A stretch of DNA of 64,000 bases from Alphaproteobacteria bacterium (GTDB lineage Bacteria; Pseudomonadota; Alphaproteobacteria; UBA6615): assembly GCA_021774575.1 (NCBI GenBank), contig JAJFIX010000031.1:422939-486938 (forward strand). The letters are read 5' to 3'. Under the pieces are notes generated by a model. It made no database searches. It was not told the origin of the DNA and worked only from the letters and a program-made list of their open reading frames with translations. Position 1 is the first letter of the stretch. The number at the start of each line of letters is the position of its first letter. Position numbers and translations under genes: made by a program. Below, one piece after another: positions 13,453 to 22,417 of the stretch.

Positions 13453-14469
13453 ATGGCAAAATCATCTCCCCTTCCCTCAACTTGGGTCGTCACCGACGGC
13501 ACAATTGGCATGGAAAAGCAGTGCCTGGCACTGGCAAAAATGCTCGGTGTGACACCGGTGCAAAAACGCATCAAAATCCGCGCCCCTTGGCGCTGGTTGC
13601 CGCCGAAACTCTGGCCCCTGCCGCTGATGGCGCTTGCCAAGGCTGGGGAAAACAGCGCCCTGGCGCCGCCTTGGCCGGACTTGGTCATCGCGACCGGCCG
13701 CAAATCCGTTGCCCCGGCGCTGGCCATCCGGCGCCAGAGCGGCGGTGCGACATATTGCGTTCAATTGCAAAACCCCGGTGTCGACCCAAAGCAATTCGAT
13801 CTTGTTGTCTGCCCCCAACACGATCAGCTAGAGGGCACAAACATAATGTCGACACTTGGCGCCATTCACGATGTTGACCCCAGTCAATTGGCGTCGGCCA
13901 AGACACAATTTGCACCGATTTTCGAGCCGCTGCGCCGACGCCAAATTGTTACCGTGGTCATTGGCGGTCCGAACGCCGTTTATGACTTTCCCGTCGCCCA
14001 TGCCAAGCGTCTTGGCAGCCAATTGGCCGGACTTGCCCAAGCCCATGGCTTGGCGCTCGCGGTGACAACATCGCGACGAACACCGGCGGATGTAGTTGCG
14101 GCCTTGAAATTAGCCCTTCATAGGCTTCCGGGCGTGTTTTGGGATGCCAATCTGGACGCCAATAGCAAAGAGACATCTCCCAATCCCTATCTTGGCTATC
14201 TCGCCCACGCCGACTGGATCTTGGTTACCGGTGATTCCGTCAACATGGTTTCCGAGGCGGCCGGCACCGGAAAACCCGTCTATATCATCGACCTGCATGG
14301 TGGGTCGGAAAAGTTCAAACGCTTTCACACTGCGATGCGCAGTGCCAAAATTACCCGTTCCTTTACCGGTCGCCTTGACGAATGGCGTTATGACCTGCCC
14401 GACGATACGGCAAAGGTCGCCGCTCAAATCAAAGCGAACCTGGCGCAACGACAAGGGCCTCCGAGTTAG
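13453..14469 (+). CDS. Mitochondrial fission ELM1 family protein (GT-B-like)
   Basis: WVVTDGTIGMEKQCLALAKMLG, VVIGGPNAVYDF, ILVTGDSVNMVSEAAGTGKPVYI. Confidence 0.85.
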   Translation: MAKSSPLPSTWVVTDGTIGMEKQCLALAKMLGVTPVQKRIKIRAPWRWLPPKLWPLPLMALAKAGENSALAPPWPDLVIATGRKSVAPALAIRRQSGGATYCVQLQNPGVDPKQFDLVVCPQHDQLEGTNIMSTLGAIHDVDPSQLASAKTQFAPIFEPLRRRQIVTVVIGGPNAVYDFPVAHAKRLGSQLAGLAQAHGLALAVTTSRRTPADVVAALKLALHRLPGVFWDANLDANSKETSPNPYLGYLAHADWILVTGDSVNMVSEAAGTGKPVYIIDLHGGSEKFKRFHTAMRSAKITRSFTGRLDEWRYDLPDDTAKVAAQIKANLAQRQGPPS

Positions 14470-14610
14470 AATTTGACGTTCAAAGAAACTCTAGCGCATT
14501 GCATTTGCGCCCTGGCTGAGACATAAAGGCAGGGCTTGAGAGCATTTGAGCTGACCGTCTGGCAAACGCGGTCGCGTATGTGACGCTCCAGGTCGGCGAC
14601 TTGTTTTTCA

Positions 14611-15339
14611 TTGCTGCTAATTCGGGGGATGCGCGGCGCCATCATGTCTGTTCTCGACACCAAACATAGCTATGGGCAAAGCTTCGATTTTGCCCGCTTA
14701 AAGGCGAGCGAGCTCCGCTCCTCGCCGTTCAGTCATTTGATCGTTCCAGATTTCGTGCACGGTGATGCGCTCGAAGATATTCACAAAGATTTTCCCGAAA
14801 TCGCCGGGCCCGGCAGTTTTCCCGTGACTGGATTGGAGGGTGGCCCCTCCTTCGTGCAGTTGCTCGAGGCGCTCCGCGGCTGCGAGATCACCGATATACT
14901 TTCGGAAAAATTTGACATAGATCTCGCCTCTCACCCGATCATGACGACAATTCGCGGACATTGCCGATCAACCGACGGTAAAATTCATATCGACAGCAAG
15001 GGCAAAATGATCACCATGCTGCTGTACCTGAATAAATCCTGGGAGGCCGATGGCGGTCGATTGCGATTACTGCGCCAGCCCGACAACATCGACAATTATG
15101 AAACCGAGTTGCCGCCAAATGCCGGCACGTTGCTGGTTTTTCGTTGTACCCCCGACGCCTGGCACGGTCACAAAGCCTATAGCGGGCCACGGCGCACAAT
15201 TCAGCAAAACTGGGTCGTCAATAGATCCTATTTGCGCCGGGAAACAACCCGCCACCGCATTTCGGCATTCTTCAAGGGCCTGACCGGTGCGCCCGATGCA
15301 AAAACGTCACGCATCTCCGTCACCTCTGCCGACGGTTGA
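14611..15339 (+). CDS. Fe(II)/2-oxoglutarate-dependent oxygenase family protein (start possibly 14644)
   Basis: IHIDSKGKMITMLLYLNKSWEADGGRLRLL and AWHGHKAYSGPRRTIQQNWV: HxD...H ligand pattern. Confidence 0.8.
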   Translation: MLLIRGMRGAIMSVLDTKHSYGQSFDFARLKASELRSSPFSHLIVPDFVHGDALEDIHKDFPEIAGPGSFPVTGLEGGPSFVQLLEALRGCEITDILSEKFDIDLASHPIMTTIRGHCRSTDGKIHIDSKGKMITMLLYLNKSWEADGGRLRLLRQPDNIDNYETELPPNAGTLLVFRCTPDAWHGHKAYSGPRRTIQQNWVVNRSYLRRETTRHRISAFFKGLTGAPDAKTSRISVTSADG

Positions 15340-17353
15340 TCTGCGAAAGGCAATAAACGTGCTCGACATTCAGACTTTTTCCAATAGAAGCGGTGGGTTT
15401 TCCTTTTTCAAAGCGGTGGGTCACCCGGCGGTTGCCGAGACCGCCAGGCAACTTTTTGCCGATTTGGAAAAGGCGGCTCAGGTCATCATCTATGACCCCC
15501 AAGGTTTTACCGGAGCGTTTGCCCAACTGCATGATTTGAGCCGGCTCAAAGTCAGCCATGTGCTCGTGCAAAATATCGAAGAAATCGGGCATGAAATATT
15601 AGGACGTACAACACAGCCGATTACCGATTTACCCGGTTTGACCAAAGAACCGACCGACGGCGTATTGCTCTGCATGGCATTTGATGCCGAGCGTATATTG
15701 GACCATATACGCCACCTTATTCCCGCCGGGATGCGGGTCGTCACCCTCGACGAAATGCGGATTAATGAGGACCGGCTCACCAACCGACGTCGTTATCTCG
15801 ACCCATTGAATTTTGCCACGAATTTTGCATTTTTTCGCGATACTAATGAGCCGGGCGAAAACTTGCACACGGTGATTTTTACCGCCAACTACTGGCACGG
15901 TTATGGCGCCCGCGACATAAAATTATGGGCAATTCTGGTCGACCAAACAGGCTCCCAAATTGCCGAATGGACCCAAGATCTACCCAATTCCGCCGCGCCG
16001 ATTGAAATTGACAGCCGCACGGTTCGCGATCGTTTCGGGCTCGATGATTTTATCGGCCAGCTTTTTCTCCATGTCATTGGGGTGCGCGGTCACGATGTCG
16101 TCAAATACGCCCTGGATATCCATGGCGGCAATGATGCAACCGGGGCGGCCCGACTATCTTGCACCCATGACGCCAATGCCTGGCCATCGGATCTTTTTGC
16201 CGGACTGCCTGCGCCTCGGGACGGAGAACGGGTTCTATTATGGATCCAAAACAGCCACCCATGCCCGATTCCATCGGGCGCGGTTGGCCTTAATCTGATG
16301 GGCGACGAAACGACCGTCCATATTGACCGAGTGGTCCCGCCATTTGGCACCTACCTGCTCGATGTGGCCGACCTATTGCCCGACGCATCCTGGCCGCAGC
16401 AAATTGAAATTCAGGCGGGAAAGCATGTTGTTCGGCCGCGCTACGAGGTGACTTATACCGGCGGCGGCGTAAAACGGCGGCGCATCGCCCATGTCAATGT
16501 CGAGCGCGACGATCTGGCCCATGATAAGCGGATCGCCGAAATTGGCAGCCTGATGGGAAAGAGCTATGTCCTTCCCGCACCGATTTTGCCGCCTAGCCAG
16601 TTTAAATCTTTTGCCCTACCGACCCCAATGGCCACATGCCAGCGCCGTCTTCCCCTCGCTTTGCTCGCCTATGACGCGGCGGGCAGCGAAATTGCCAGGC
16701 AGAATTTTGGCACCCTGCCCCGCGATCACGCGACCAGTTTGGACCTCGATGATTTGATCGGCACCAATAGTCTCTCGGCTGATGGTGATTTTGGGCATAT
16801 GGAATTAGTTTATGATTTCGACCATGAAAGCGAGGGATCAGACGGGGTCGATGGCTGGCTCCACGCCCTCTTCCGCTATGAGGACCGGGCCACGGGGCAT
16901 GTCGCCGAAACCAGTTTCGGTGCCCATATATTTAATACTGTTCTGGTTTATAAAAACGAACCCCAATCCTATGCCGCTGGCCCGCCGGGATTATCGACAC
17001 GGCTGTTTTTGCGCCTAGCTAATGGGGTGGCCGAAGAAGATGGGCTCGATACGCAATGCCATCTTATATATGCTGCTTCGACACCTTGGCATGACCACTC
17101 GGCAACAACCCTCACACTCCATGACGGCGCTGGCGAAATTGTCGCGACCCGCGAAATTCAAATTCCATGCGGTGGGTCGCACCTATGGCGTTGTTCGGAA
17201 ATGTTCAGCCTTGGCGAACGCAAAATGGCTGCCTCGAAAGGCGGCGCGGCCTATGTCCTTATCCGCGACACAAGTTGCCGGCTATTTGGTTATCACGGTT
17301 TGATTGCTAAGGACGATGCCGGGTTTAGTTTTGATCATATGTTTGGTTTTTAA
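15287..17353 (+). CDS. Large hypothetical protein (~688 aa), function unknown; start codon ambiguous (15287 GTG, 15296 ATG or 15359 GTG)
   Basis: Single long ORF overlapping the upstream oxygenase end, alphaproteobacterial codon usage; no recognised domain. Confidence 0.8.
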   Translation: MRPMQKRHASPSPLPTVDLRKAINVLDIQTFSNRSGGFSFFKAVGHPAVAETARQLFADLEKAAQVIIYDPQGFTGAFAQLHDLSRLKVSHVLVQNIEEIGHEILGRTTQPITDLPGLTKEPTDGVLLCMAFDAERILDHIRHLIPAGMRVVTLDEMRINEDRLTNRRRYLDPLNFATNFAFFRDTNEPGENLHTVIFTANYWHGYGARDIKLWAILVDQTGSQIAEWTQDLPNSAAPIEIDSRTVRDRFGLDDFIGQLFLHVIGVRGHDVVKYALDIHGGNDATGAARLSCTHDANAWPSDLFAGLPAPRDGERVLLWIQNSHPCPIPSGAVGLNLMGDETTVHIDRVVPPFGTYLLDVADLLPDASWPQQIEIQAGKHVVRPRYEVTYTGGGVKRRRIAHVNVERDDLAHDKRIAEIGSLMGKSYVLPAPILPPSQFKSFALPTPMATCQRRLPLALLAYDAAGSEIARQNFGTLPRDHATSLDLDDLIGTNSLSADGDFGHMELVYDFDHESEGSDGVDGWLHALFRYEDRATGHVAETSFGAHIFNTVLVYKNEPQSYAAGPPGLSTRLFLRLANGVAEEDGLDTQCHLIYAASTPWHDHSATTLTLHDGAGEIVATREIQIPCGGSHLWRCSEMFSLGERKMAASKGGAAYVLIRDTSCRLFGYHGLIAKDDAGFSFDHMFGF

Positions 17354-17391
17354 AGCGGCTCGGCACGCCTCATCTTGTTCGGATGCCTTAG

Positions 17392-18322
17392 TGTCTGGCC
17401 CGAAAAGAATTGAGTAATTTCAGCGCGTTGTGATTCTCTCGTTTGTGTTGAAGCAAATGAGGGAACACCACATGTGGACTGAAATTACCCGTCCCCAATA
17501 TGATCGTTCGACGCTGCGTTACGCAAGCGACATGACCGACGATGAATGGGCTGTGATTGCGCGGTTGCTACCGGCCAGAAAAAAACTGGGACGCCCGAGA
17601 ACGGCGGTGCCGCGTGAAATTGTCAACGCGATCTTCTATATATCGCGAACGGGTTGCCAGTGGCGCATGTTGCCACGGGAATTTCCGCCGCGCAGCACCG
17701 TGCAAAGATATTTCTATATTTGGCGTTCGGACGGCACGTTGAAAGCGATCAACCATCTTCTTTTGATGACAGCCCGCGAGGCTGAAGGCCGGGACGCCAG
17801 TCCATCTGCCGGAGTGATCGACAGTCAGTCTGTGAAGAGCACCGAAAGCGGCGGTCCTCGGGGCTTTGACGCGGGCAGGAAAATCAACGGCCGCAAGCGT
17901 CATATCATTACCGATACCGGCGGATTGCTGGTCGGTGCCATGGTCCACGAAGCCGATATTCAAGACCGGGACGGTGCCCCGGCGTTGCTGGCTTCGATCC
18001 GTTCGGCCTTTCCCTGGCTGCGTCATGTCTTTGCCAACGGCGGATATGCTGGACCGAAACTCCGGGCCGCAATCGCTAAACTTGGGAAATGGACCTTAGA
18101 AATCGTCAAACGCTCGGATGCGGCAAAGGGCTTCGTCCTGTTACCAAGACGATGGGTCGTCGAGCGCACCTTCGCATGGCTCGGTCGCAACCGTCGTCTC
18201 GCAAAGGACTTCGAGGCTTGCATCGAAAGTGCCGAAGCCTGGATCATGATCGCCAGTATTCAGATCCTCATTCGAAGAATCGTAAGAACTTGAAATTACT
18301 CAAATCATTTCGAGTCAGACTC
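17392..18322 (+). mobile_element. IS5 family (IS1031-like) insertion sequence, about 931 bp
   Basis: ~30 bp terminal IRs (GTGTCTGGCCCGAAAAGAATTGAGTAATTTCA / rc GAGTCTGACTCGAAATGATTTGAGTAATTTCA) flanked by TTA direct repeats (17389-17391, 18323-18325). Confidence 0.88.
17430..18293 (+). CDS. IS5 family transposase (start possibly 17472)
   Basis: MTDDEWAVIARLLPARKKLGRPRTAVPREIVNAIFYISRTGCQWRMLPREFPP..., GVIDSQSVKSTESGGPRGFDAGRKINGRKRHIITDTGGLL, VVERTFAWLGRNRRLAKDFE. Confidence 0.95.
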   Translation: MILSFVLKQMREHHMWTEITRPQYDRSTLRYASDMTDDEWAVIARLLPARKKLGRPRTAVPREIVNAIFYISRTGCQWRMLPREFPPRSTVQRYFYIWRSDGTLKAINHLLLMTAREAEGRDASPSAGVIDSQSVKSTESGGPRGFDAGRKINGRKRHIITDTGGLLVGAMVHEADIQDRDGAPALLASIRSAFPWLRHVFANGGYAGPKLRAAIAKLGKWTLEIVKRSDAAKGFVLLPRRWVVERTFAWLGRNRRLAKDFEACIESAEAWIMIASIQILIRRIVRT

Positions 18323-18374
18323 TTAGGCAATTCTTAACCTTTGCAGCCCTATCAGTATAGTCCCATAGATTTCT

Positions 18375-19421
18375 TTGGCGACATTCAGCATGGCGATAGA
18401 CACACCTGCCCAGACTAAGAATTTGGTCGATACCTTGTCGGCGAAAAAAACCATTAGTGCCAGGGATGTGGTGGATTTGCGACGTCTGGTATTTCCCGAT
18501 GGTGTCGTCAGCACCGCCGAGGCGACCGTCATTTTTCATCTCGACACGGCGTGTGGCGATAAAGATCAGAGCTGGTTTGATTTCTACGTCGAGGCCCTAA
18601 CGGATTTCTTTGTCTGGCAATCCGAGCCACGTGGCTATGTCGACGAAAGTCTGGCCGGACTTTTGTTGCGCCACATTGCCAAGGACGGTCATATCGATGA
18701 AATGAGCGAACTTGAACTGCTAATAAATATTGTTGACCAGGCCACCTCTTGTCCGGAGCAACTTGCACTTGCGGTGCTCGAGGCGGTTCGCGAAAGCATC
18801 CTCAATCCAAAAACCGCCGCCTACGGATCGAACCGAGCACCGGCCCACGTAACGGAAGCCGACGCCGCAATCATACGCAAAGTCATTCATGCACCGGGTG
18901 GCGACGGCAGCATCGTCGTTACTCGACGCGAGGCAGAGTTTATTTTTGATCTCAATGACGCCTTGGTCGACGAAAACAAGGTCAGCGAATGGGACGATGT
19001 TTTCGTCAAAGCGATCGCTTGTCACCTGACATCATCCTTGCCCAAACCGATGCCAATGACGGCAATCGCCGAGATTAAGCGGCAGGCCTGGCTCGACGAA
19101 AAACCGACCCGCGGATGGATGCTACGCGGCATCGGTCAAGCATTCGGCCATCGAGACATACCGTTTGCCGAGGCCTGGCGTGAAATTGATCCGCTCGGCG
19201 TACAACAGGCGAGAGAATATCGAGAGGCCGAAGAAGCAGGTTTGCGCGCCGCCTATGCAAACGAAACAGTGGAACGCGACGAAGCCGCCTGGCTAAAATC
19301 GCGATTGGAGCGCGACGATATCCTTTGTGCGAACGAGCAAGAATTGCTGAAATTCATCAAAGAGATTTCACCCAAAATCGACCCGGCTCTAGAGCCCCTG
19401 TTTCAAAAATTCGAAATCTAA
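18375..19421 (+). CDS. TerB-like / tellurite-resistance-type alpha-helical domain protein (tentative)
   Basis: Two acidic helical repeats with VSTAEATVIFHLDTACGDKDQSW / VTRREAEFIFDLNDALVDENKVSEWDDVFVKAIA, TerB-like pattern. Confidence 0.5.
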   Translation: MATFSMAIDTPAQTKNLVDTLSAKKTISARDVVDLRRLVFPDGVVSTAEATVIFHLDTACGDKDQSWFDFYVEALTDFFVWQSEPRGYVDESLAGLLLRHIAKDGHIDEMSELELLINIVDQATSCPEQLALAVLEAVRESILNPKTAAYGSNRAPAHVTEADAAIIRKVIHAPGGDGSIVVTRREAEFIFDLNDALVDENKVSEWDDVFVKAIACHLTSSLPKPMPMTAIAEIKRQAWLDEKPTRGWMLRGIGQAFGHRDIPFAEAWREIDPLGVQQAREYREAEEAGLRAAYANETVERDEAAWLKSRLERDDILCANEQELLKFIKEISPKIDPALEPLFQKFEI

Positions 19422-19558
19422 ACGCCCGTTCAGCCTGCTGAAGATCAGCTGAACAACCCCTTCAGATCAAGTTCAAGTTTCCGCCACTAAGGTTGCATCA
19501 TTCAATTCCACTGATTTCGTGGGAACCGGGTGTGAAGACCTTTATCGGGAGACTGAAC

Positions 19559-20338
19559 ATGAACTCGCAAAAACTGAAAACCTCACTGAAATTCGTCGGC
19601 TGCGCACTGGTCGCCGGAACCATCGCACTCTCGAGCGTCACTGCGTCGGCGCAGGGTCGTAATGGCCGGGACGGTCGGGGTGACCGGAACAGTCAGCCGC
19701 AAGTCGATAACGTTGTAACCCCGGGCATCCAATTCCGCGGTCCTATTTTTCAAAACCGCCGACACCAACGCCCATTCGCCGACATGCCCCGAGGCAATGA
19801 TCGCCGCATCATCCGGTGGTTGGCGGAAAAACCTTTGCGCTGGCATGTTCGTATGAGCCGAGAATTCCCGCGCCCTTACGCCAACCGCGTCGCCCCTCAC
19901 CTCAGAGATATGCCGCGCCGATGGCAGGTCCGCATGCATGGCCAATACCATAGCTGGTATCAATATAACGTGGCCAGAAGCCATCGCTTAATCGGTGGAA
20001 ACCGAGGTCGAGGGCGGGGTCGAGGCCACGGTCGTGACCACAGCCACAGCAATGTGCGCGATAGCGGGCATGATACCCACATCATAAATAGCACGCCCCC
20101 ACCCCAGGGTCGCCCCAACACAAATTGGCCTCGGCGCGGCCAAGCCCCAAGCCTGGTAACAGCCAACCACAGCACTCCGGGTGGCCAGAATTGCACACTA
20201 AACGCTGGGACCGCTTTGGGCGCCGCACTTGGCGGGCTGATCGGCTCCCAAATCGGTGGTGGCAACGGCAGGCTGGCCGCAACAGCCGCCGGCACCTTCA
20301 TTGGCGCGACATTAGGAAGTCGTGAGGGGTGTCGATAA
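19559..20338 (+). CDS. Exported glycine-zipper (17 kDa surface antigen-like) protein with Arg/His-rich middle region
   Basis: Signal peptide LKFVGCALVAGTIALSSVTASAQ; C-terminus GTALGAALGGLIGSQIGGGNGRLAATAAGTFIGATLGSREG. Confidence 0.75.
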   Translation: MNSQKLKTSLKFVGCALVAGTIALSSVTASAQGRNGRDGRGDRNSQPQVDNVVTPGIQFRGPIFQNRRHQRPFADMPRGNDRRIIRWLAEKPLRWHVRMSREFPRPYANRVAPHLRDMPRRWQVRMHGQYHSWYQYNVARSHRLIGGNRGRGRGRGHGRDHSHSNVRDSGHDTHIINSTPPPQGRPNTNWPRRGQAPSLVTANHSTPGGQNCTLNAGTALGAALGGLIGSQIGGGNGRLAATAAGTFIGATLGSREGCR

Positions 20339-20360
20339 CAGCTCGCGCAAGAGGCGCAAG

Positions 20361-20390
20361 AGGCAATTGTCCCTCTCCTCGCAATTGCCT
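20361..20390 (+). other. Stem-loop AGGCAATTG-[TCCCTCTCCTCG]-CAATTGCCT with pyrimidine-rich loop
   Basis: 9-10 bp perfect stem immediately 5' of a terminator hairpin. Confidence 0.5.
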
Positions 20391-20396
20391 TTACCC

Positions 20397-20424
20397 GGCC
20401 CCGCGCCCACGCGGGGCCGTTTTA
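20397..20424 (+). terminator. Rho-independent terminator of the 19559-20338 gene
   Basis: GGCCCCGCGcccaCGCGGGGCC followed by GTTTTAT. Confidence 0.65.
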
Positions 20425-20447
20425 TATCCTCCGGTAAAAATTTGGGC

Positions 20448-21239
20448 TTATGTCAAACCAGTGAGGCGTCGCAATTCATCTTCAATTCCCGGCCCCCCGC
20501 CCAAAATGGGATTGCCGTCGAGCAATCCATCTCCGGCAAGAAAGTCATTGGTCCAGCCACCCGCTGCCTGGATGATGGCAATTCCGGCGGCGCAGTCCCA
20601 TGAATTAATGTGGGCCTCGTAATAGCCGATGATGCGCCCGCACGCGACATAGGCCAGCATCAGTGCCCCCGACCCATTACGATAAAACATGCCGCCGGCA
20701 TCCAAAAATGGCTTTAGAAAATCATTTATCGGCGCACTATCCAGACGGTGGGAGTAACCAAAACCGAGCATCCCGTCCTTAATCGATTTTGCATCGCTGA
20801 CACAAATCGGTTTGCCGTTCAATGTTGCGCCAACACCGATCTCTCCGGCGTAAATTTCATCGGCGCAAGGATCGTAGATCGCGCCGGCAACCACTTGTCC
20901 ATTGGCGACAATTCCAATCGATACGCACCAACTGGGGATGCCCGCAACGAAACAAGCCGTGCCGTCAATCGGGTCAATAATCCAAATAACCTCGTTTCCA
21001 GATGCCCCCTCGACCAGGCCATATTCCTCGCCGAGCAACCCATCTTCGGGAAATTTTGCCGCAATCGCTTCTTTCACCCAAACTTCAGTTTCACGATCAA
21101 CCTGGCTCACCATATCTTGGAGGCCTTTTTTCTCTATCGTCAACTTGTCGGGATTTTCGAAAAACTTCAGCGCCTCTTTTCCCGCTTCTGTCGCTATTTC
21201 TACCGCTGCATCGAGCCTCGCATTGATATCAACCGCCAT
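20448..21239 (-). CDS. Inositol monophosphatase / CysQ-type 3'(2'),5'-bisphosphate nucleotidase family protein
   Basis: GLLGEEYG, WIIDPIDGTACFVAGIPSWCVSIG, INSWDCAAGIAIIQAAGG. Confidence 0.9.
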   Translation of the reverse strand: MAVDINARLDAAVEIATEAGKEALKFFENPDKLTIEKKGLQDMVSQVDRETEVWVKEAIAAKFPEDGLLGEEYGLVEGASGNEVIWIIDPIDGTACFVAGIPSWCVSIGIVANGQVVAGAIYDPCADEIYAGEIGVGATLNGKPICVSDAKSIKDGMLGFGYSHRLDSAPINDFLKPFLDAGGMFYRNGSGALMLAYVACGRIIGYYEAHINSWDCAAGIAIIQAAGGWTNDFLAGDGLLDGNPILGGGPGIEDELRRLTGLT

Positions 21240-21343
21240 CGCTTGGTAACTCCTTGCTCGAACAAAAGGGTAACGAGCCTGCTTCCAGGCCCCAAAATTT
21301 TTCAAATTTCGTAAGTACCGACCGGTATATTCGGGTCGGACAT

Positions 21344-22417
21344 CTAAGGTCGAACCAGGGCAACCCCGTGATCACGCAGGCTGATCGATCCCTCGGTATT
21401 TTCCGGCACGAGTGCCTTTACATCATGGTCAATGACAAAAAGGTCGCCCAGCTCGGTGGTGATTCTATATTCAAGATGGCTACCCAAATATGTCGCCTTC
21501 GAAATCTTTGCAGCAATCGCCTCAGGACCAGCAGCTTGAGGGCCAAAATGAATTGAAATCGGGCGGATCGCGACGTCGGCCTCCCCCGGCTTTAACCCCA
21601 AGCTCGGCATACGGCGCTCCAGTCCGGCGATTTTGACCACCGCCTCATCACCATCGACTTTAATGATTTCACCCTTAACAAGATTTGCATCACCAATAAA
21701 ATCGGCAACGAACTTATCATAGGGCCGCTCGTAAAGTGCTTCCGGGTCGCCCTCTTGCGCAATTTCGGCGTTCCGCATAACAATGATTTTGTCGGAGACA
21801 GCCAAGGCCTCCTCCTGGTCATGGGTCACGTAAATTGTGGTCAGGTTTAGATCCTGCTGCAGGTCGCGAATATCCTCGCGCACTCGGCGACGCAATTTTG
21901 CATCCAGGTTTGATAAAGGTTCGTCAAACAGCAACACTTTCGGCTCAAGCACAAGTGCCCGCGCCACCGCGACCCGTTGCTGCTGGCCGCCGCTGAGCTC
22001 GCTCGGCAGGCGAGTGCCATATCCCTTTAGGTCGATTTGCGCCAGCGCCTGTTCGGCCTGCTCGTGCGCCAAGGCCTTGGCTGTTCCACTGACCGTCAAA
22101 CCGTAGGCAACATTTTCGACCACCGTCATATGGGGAAACAAGGCGTAAGACTGGAACACCATACTGACATCCCGATCAGTAGCCGGCGCCGTGCTCACAT
22201 CCTCCCCATCGATAAATATTTTACCACTTGTTGCCATTTCCAAGCCGGCCACCAAGCGAAGGGTCGTCGTCTTGCCGCAACCAGAGGGGCCGAGCAAGGT
22301 GACCAACGATCCCGGCTCCACAGTGAACGAGACGTCGTTTACCGCCCGGACTGTTTTGCCATAAACTTTTGACACGCCCTTAAAAACAACCGACGCGGCC
22401 TTATTAGACGCAGTCAT
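21344..22417 (-). CDS. ABC transporter ATP-binding protein (Fe(III)/polyamine type, FbpC/PotA-like)
   Basis: LLGPSGCGKTTTLRLVAG, LSGGQQQRVAVARAL, LLFDEPLSNLDAKLR, TOBE-like C-terminus. Confidence 0.95.
   Translation of the reverse strand: MTASNKAASVVFKGVSKVYGKTVRAVNDVSFTVEPGSLVTLLGPSGCGKTTTLRLVAGLEMATSGKIFIDGEDVSTAPATDRDVSMVFQSYALFPHMTVVENVAYGLTVSGTAKALAHEQAEQALAQIDLKGYGTRLPSELSGGQQQRVAVARALVLEPKVLLFDEPLSNLDAKLRRRVREDIRDLQQDLNLTTIYVTHDQEEALAVSDKIIVMRNAEIAQEGDPEALYERPYDKFVADFIGDANLVKGEIIKVDGDEAVVKIAGLERRMPSLGLKPGEADVAIRPISIHFGPQAAGPEAIAAKISKATYLGSHLEYRITTELGDLFVIDHDVKALVPENTEGSISLRDHGVALVRP

Noticed and set aside
15287-15358. Assigning a definite start for the 688 aa protein
   Set aside because: GTG 15287, ATG 15296 and GTG 15359 are all possible; cannot decide from sequence alone.
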